A program made the translations under genes and the position numbers. The notes under the pieces were generated by a model that saw only the letters and a list, made by a program, of their open reading frames with translations, was not told the origin of the DNA and searched no databases. Of a stretch of DNA of 9,477 nt, positions 6,607-9,477 are shown in pieces (within the stretch, counting starts at the first letter, position 1; the number at the start of each line of letters is the position of its first letter). This DNA comes from Candidatus Zixiibacteriota bacterium (GTDB lineage: Bacteria > Zixibacteria > MSB-5A5 > GN15 > FEB-12), in contig JAHIVM010000093.1 in NCBI GenBank assembly GCA_018816665.1, positions 1-9,477 on the forward strand. Reading direction: 5' to 3'.

Positions 6607-7581
6607 ATGGCCCCCGATCGTCCCCAAAAGCTTTTCAGCGAGGTGCAGGCCGGCAAGTTCAAGCCGGTGTACTATTTCAGCGGCAGCGAGGATTATCGCA
6701 TAGTCGAGGCCGAGAAGTTTGTCGCCCGCCAGTTTCTGCCCGACCGCCAGTTGACCACCAATTTCCGGCGGTTCAACGCCCGCACCACCAAATGCACGGA
6801 TTTGCTCGCCGAGCTAGCCGTGTTTCCGCTGCTGGGAGACCGCCAGGTTTTTGGCGTTACCAGTTTCCAGAGCTACAAACCCACCGAGGTAGACCGGGTG
6901 CTCAAACTGATCGGTCAGGCCGACCCCAACCGCATCATAGTCCTGAGTTCACCGTCGTCGAAAACACCCAAAAAGTCATCGGTTTTCCTGAAAAAAGTGG
7001 CGGCCGTAGCTCAATGGGTGGAGTTCAATAAGCTCTCCCCCCAGGAAGTGCGGGGAGCTGCGGCTCGCAAGTTTGCCCAGGCCGACATTCCTATTGGGCA
7101 GGATGCTTTGACCCTGCTGGTGGAATTGGTGGCGGGCAACCGGGGAGCTCTGGAAGTGGAAGTCAACAAACTGCTTTCGTACAAGGACGGCGAGGGAGAA
7201 GTCGGCATTGAGGATGTCCGGCGAGTGTGTACCGGGTTCCAGGTGTACAGCGTTTTTGAACTGGCCGACTTCGTGGTCGGGGGTGATCGAAGAGGGGTGC
7301 TGCATCAGGTGAAACGGCTTGTTGCCGACGGCAATTCGCCAACCGGCATACTGTATTTCCTTGGCCAGCATTTTGTTTCGCTCTACCTGGTGAAAAACGG
7401 ACGCCGTCTGGAACCGTACCGTCGCTGGCTCGAACCTCGCTTTCGGAGTCAGGCGGCGCGCTATCCCAACGATCGGCTGGAACGCATGATTGAGTCTATA
7501 GCACTTGCCGACGCTGATTGTCGCAAGGGACGGCTCAAGCCGGAGATGTTGTTGGAACAGCTTGTTCTGGAATTGACATAA
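6607..7581 (+). CDS. holA: DNA polymerase III subunit delta
   Basis: HolA opens and loads the sliding clamp as part of the clamp-loader complex in DNA replication. The 324-residue product has the family's usual length. It shows the N-terminal 'KFKPVYYFSGSEDYRIVEAEKFV' type opening (residues about 17-39), an AAA+-like region with no functional Walker motif expected, and the conserved 'LLVELVAGNRGALEVEVNKLLSY' type helix (about 170-192). The C-terminal helical domain, with 'SPTGILYFLGQHF' and 'LKPEMLLEQLVLEL', is the collar domain. The ATG at 6607 has no Shine-Dalgarno, and a near-consensus promoter ends seven bases before it, so the mRNA may be leaderless. The ECF sigma gene follows after 15 bases in the same frame, indicating an operon. 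Confidence 0.93.
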   Translation: MAPDRPQKLFSEVQAGKFKPVYYFSGSEDYRIVEAEKFVARQFLPDRQLTTNFRRFNARTTKCTDLLAELAVFPLLGDRQVFGVTSFQSYKPTEVDRVLKLIGQADPNRIIVLSSPSSKTPKKSSVFLKKVAAVAQWVEFNKLSPQEVRGAAARKFAQADIPIGQDALTLLVELVAGNRGALEVEVNKLLSYKDGEGEVGIEDVRRVCTGFQVYSVFELADFVVGGDRRGVLHQVKRLVADGNSPTGILYFLGQHFVSLYLVKNGRRLEPYRRWLEPRFRSQAARYPNDRLERMIESIALADADCRKGRLKPEMLLEQLVLELT

Positions 7582-7596
7582 CCCACCCTGAACGAT

Positions 7597-8208
7597 ATGG
7601 CTGACACAAAGCGGGAAGAAAACCAGCGCGACCGGGTATCACGTGAGGGAAGTGATGTTTCTGATGCCCGGTTGATTGAGGCGGCGCAAAACGGTGATTC
7701 CCGGTCTTTCGGCCTGCTCATCCGCCGGCATCAGAAGCGGCTGTTTCGGTTCATCTACGGTTTGACCGGATCGTTTGACCAGGCTGAGGATATTGTGCAG
7801 GAAGCTTTTGTGAAGGCTTACGGGGCCATCAAGACATTCAGGACGCAGTACGATTTCTATCCCTGGCTGTCGACCATTGCCCGGAACCACGCCTACAATG
7901 TCATCCGGCGGGAAGAAAAGAGTGAGTCGCTGGACAAGCTCACCGAGGCTGGTTTTGTCGAGACATCACCGGAACTCGGCCCCCTGGAGGCACTTATCGC
8001 CCGGGAGGGCGACCGGAGATTCTGGCAGGCTTTGAACGCCCTGCCGGTCAAATACCGGACGGTATTTGTGTTGCGTCATCTTGAGGATATGGACTACAGC
8101 GCCATTGCGAGCTACCTGAAAATACCCCCGGGGACGGTAGACTCCCGGTTGCACCGGGCGCGAAAGATGTTGTTGGAGAGATTGAAGGATTTGCTGTCGG
8201 CAGATTAG
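7597..8208 (+). CDS. ECF-subfamily RNA polymerase sigma factor (RpoE-like)
   Basis: This 203-residue sigma-70 family protein holds only regions 2 and 4. Region 2 (about residues 26-108) includes 'FGLLIRRHQKRLFRFIYGL', 'AEDIVQEAFVKAY' and 'FYPWLSTIARNHAYNVIRR', covering core binding and -10 recognition. Region 4 (about 145-200) includes 'LPVKYRTVFVLRHLEDMDY' and the helix-turn-helix 'IASYLKIPPGTVDSRLHRAR', for -35 recognition. An N-terminal extension of about 24 charged residues precedes region 2. It lies 15 bases after holA and 12 bases before an anti-sigma gene, so its activity is most likely controlled by that partner. ATG 7597 is the only sensible start and has no recognisable Shine-Dalgarno. 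Its regulon cannot be inferred from this window. Confidence 0.93.
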   Translation: MADTKREENQRDRVSREGSDVSDARLIEAAQNGDSRSFGLLIRRHQKRLFRFIYGLTGSFDQAEDIVQEAFVKAYGAIKTFRTQYDFYPWLSTIARNHAYNVIRREEKSESLDKLTEAGFVETSPELGPLEALIAREGDRRFWQALNALPVKYRTVFVLRHLEDMDYSAIASYLKIPPGTVDSRLHRARKMLLERLKDLLSAD

Positions 8209-8220
8209 GGCATTAGTGTC

Positions 8221-9477
8221 ATGAACCATTCGTACTTCAAGGATCGACTGTCGGGATACCTGGATCGCGAACTCAAACCCGAAGAGGAGTTTGTCGTTCG
8301 CGAGCATCTCGAGGGGTGTGCCGAATGTCGGGCAGAGCTGGACCACTTGAAGAAGATCGACGGCCTGGTGGCGGAGCACAGCGGTCTGGATGACGGCGAG
8401 TACTGGGAACGGGCCGCGCAGAAGATAGAGCGGCGGCTGGGCATTGCTCCGGCCGATGTCACGGATATCACGAAGGAAAAGACCAGCCAATCCTCGGGGC
8501 TCTGGTGGAAACTGACTGCCGTGGCGGCCTCGGTCGTGTTTCTGACGGTGATCGGTATCCACCAAAGCGAGATTCTCAAAGACGAGGTGATTCCTCAGAG
8601 GCAACTCCAGAAGATTCCCGCTCCCCCCGCACAGGATACGTCGGGCCGACAGGCAACGGATACCGCCACGTATCAACGCGACACCGAGATCGAAATCACA
8701 CCGACCGGCCCCGAAGGGCTATCAGTCGATGAACGCACAGAAGAGTTTGCCGATGAAGCCGACGTTAAGCAACCGTCCGCGGAAGCCGGCAAGTCAAAAG
8801 TGAGCAAAAGTGTAGCGGAGATTGTCCAGCCGGCGATAGCAAAACCAACTCCGATACCAGAGCCGACGGAAGATGCCGACTATCGCGGGCGAACGGTCCC
8901 GCGCGCGGCGGAAGAGACTCCGGCGCCGATTCTCTCCGAGACGAGCGAGACAAAAAAAGTCAAGGGCGGTGCCGTGGAGAATATCCTGGCTCCGAAAGAA
9001 CAAGAGACATTACCGCCGCCTCCGTCGCGGCAAGTTTCCCGACCAAAGATCGCCAGCCCCGAGGTTATTGCCGATCAGGATGCAGTCAGGGATATTCCGC
9101 TCACCGACCTGGGAAGGAACGAGGTTGATTCAGGCGTGGTCAGGGAACTGGCATCGCTCAGAGCCCTTCGCGACTCGCTGGTGACGGTGATGGCGGCAGC
9201 CTCGGATTCGTTGCGTGAAAGCGCGGCGGGGGAGGCGCGGGCGGCTGCACGATCCGCGTTTCAGACCGAGCCCAAGAGGCAGAGTCTGGTGCCGCAACAG
9301 GCCGACGATTCGCAGAAGTGGAATGCCGAGTGGCTGGTGGATACCTGGTATCGCATTGCTCTGCTTACTCCCGATTCGACCGAACGAGCCCAGGGTATCA
9401 AGTACCTGCGAGAGGTTGCGGCAGGGGAACGGTCGCTGCTTCGCGAGAGAGCCCGGGCCTATCCGCAAGAAGGTGAG
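8221..9477 (+). CDS. Membrane-anchored zinc-finger anti-sigma factor, 3' end beyond the window
   Basis: The frame is open from ATG 8221 to the window end (419 codons, no stop), so the gene is truncated on the right. Residues 1-45 form a zf-HC2 anti-sigma domain: 'YLDREL' at 13-18 and the H29-x3-C33-x2-C36 zinc motif. This motif binds ECF sigma factors in ZAS-type anti-sigma proteins. A single transmembrane helix spans about residues 98-114, placing the zinc domain in the cytoplasm. Beyond it lies a long extracytoplasmic part: a low-complexity linker rich in Pro, Glu and Thr (about 120-300), a helical or coiled-coil segment (about 305-345), and another helical stretch with 'WLVDTWYRIALLTPDSTERAQGI' (about 370-400). 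This outer part is much larger than in minimal anti-sigma factors and probably senses an envelope signal. A weak AGGG (8207-8210) is the only Shine-Dalgarno candidate. Confidence 0.9.
   Translation, partial: MNHSYFKDRLSGYLDRELKPEEEFVVREHLEGCAECRAELDHLKKIDGLVAEHSGLDDGEYWERAAQKIERRLGIAPADVTDITKEKTSQSSGLWWKLTAVAASVVFLTVIGIHQSEILKDEVIPQRQLQKIPAPPAQDTSGRQATDTATYQRDTEIEITPTGPEGLSVDERTEEFADEADVKQPSAEAGKSKVSKSVAEIVQPAIAKPTPIPEPTEDADYRGRTVPRAAEETPAPILSETSETKKVKGGAVENILAPKEQETLPPPPSRQVSRPKIASPEVIADQDAVRDIPLTDLGRNEVDSGVVRELASLRALRDSLVTVMAAASDSLRESAAGEARAAARSAFQTEPKRQSLVPQQADDSQKWNAEWLVDTWYRIALLTPDSTERAQGIKYLREVAAGERSLLRERARAYPQEGE

Noticed and set aside
7001..7025. tRNA-like stretch (GGCCGTAGCTCAATGGGTGGAG, resembling a D-arm)
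   Set aside because: It lies inside holA in the coding frame. No matching anticodon arm, TTC-containing T-arm or acceptor stem follows, so it is a chance resemblance.

Overview
The window is a moderately GC-rich bacterial chromosome segment with every supportable gene on the + strand. The clearest taxonomic hint is the C-terminus of the large secreted protein. It carries a cysteine-rich, dockerin-like cassette of two 'VDVGDLT..I.HLFI' units, which I associate from memory with secreted proteins of the candidate phylum Zixibacteria and related FCB-group bacteria. The beta-barrel-like protein at the left edge and the SBBP-repeat architecture fit a Gram-negative FCB-type organism. This placement is an inference, not a proof.

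Layout. 1-672 is the 3' part of a probable outer-membrane beta-barrel protein. It overlaps (656-672) a complete type-2 dGTPase-like HD hydrolase (dgt, 656-1807). After 39 bases comes a CPBP/Abi-family intramembrane protease (1847-2788) with a strong Shine-Dalgarno. A gene-free stretch (2789-3180) follows, with a good sigma-70-type promoter near its end. It leads to a 950-residue secreted protein (3181-6033) made of a signal peptide, an N-terminal domain typical of SBBP proteins, a complete seven-repeat beta-propeller, thrombospondin type-3 calcium repeats and the dockerin-like cassette. A second intergenic region (6034-6194) holds a well-formed promoter and two dyads. It precedes a small RNase H-fold protein (6195-6575) that seems to lack two of the four catalytic carboxylates. 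holA (DNA polymerase III delta, 6607-7581) follows with a near-consensus promoter placed so that transcription would start at its ATG. Then come an ECF sigma factor (7597-8208) and its zinc-binding, membrane-anchored anti-sigma factor (8221 to the window end, no stop seen).

How the genes work together. dgt and holA concern dNTP pools and DNA replication. The sigma/anti-sigma pair is an envelope-sensing regulatory module apparently co-transcribed with holA. The SBBP/TSP3/dockerin-like protein is an exported, probably calcium-binding surface protein. No mobile element, CRISPR array, rRNA or tRNA was found. I see no convincing wholly new system. The items most worth a second look are the degenerate RNase H-like protein with its palindromic promoter region, the predicted leaderless holA, and the multi-domain secreted protein with its non-canonical dockerin-like tail.
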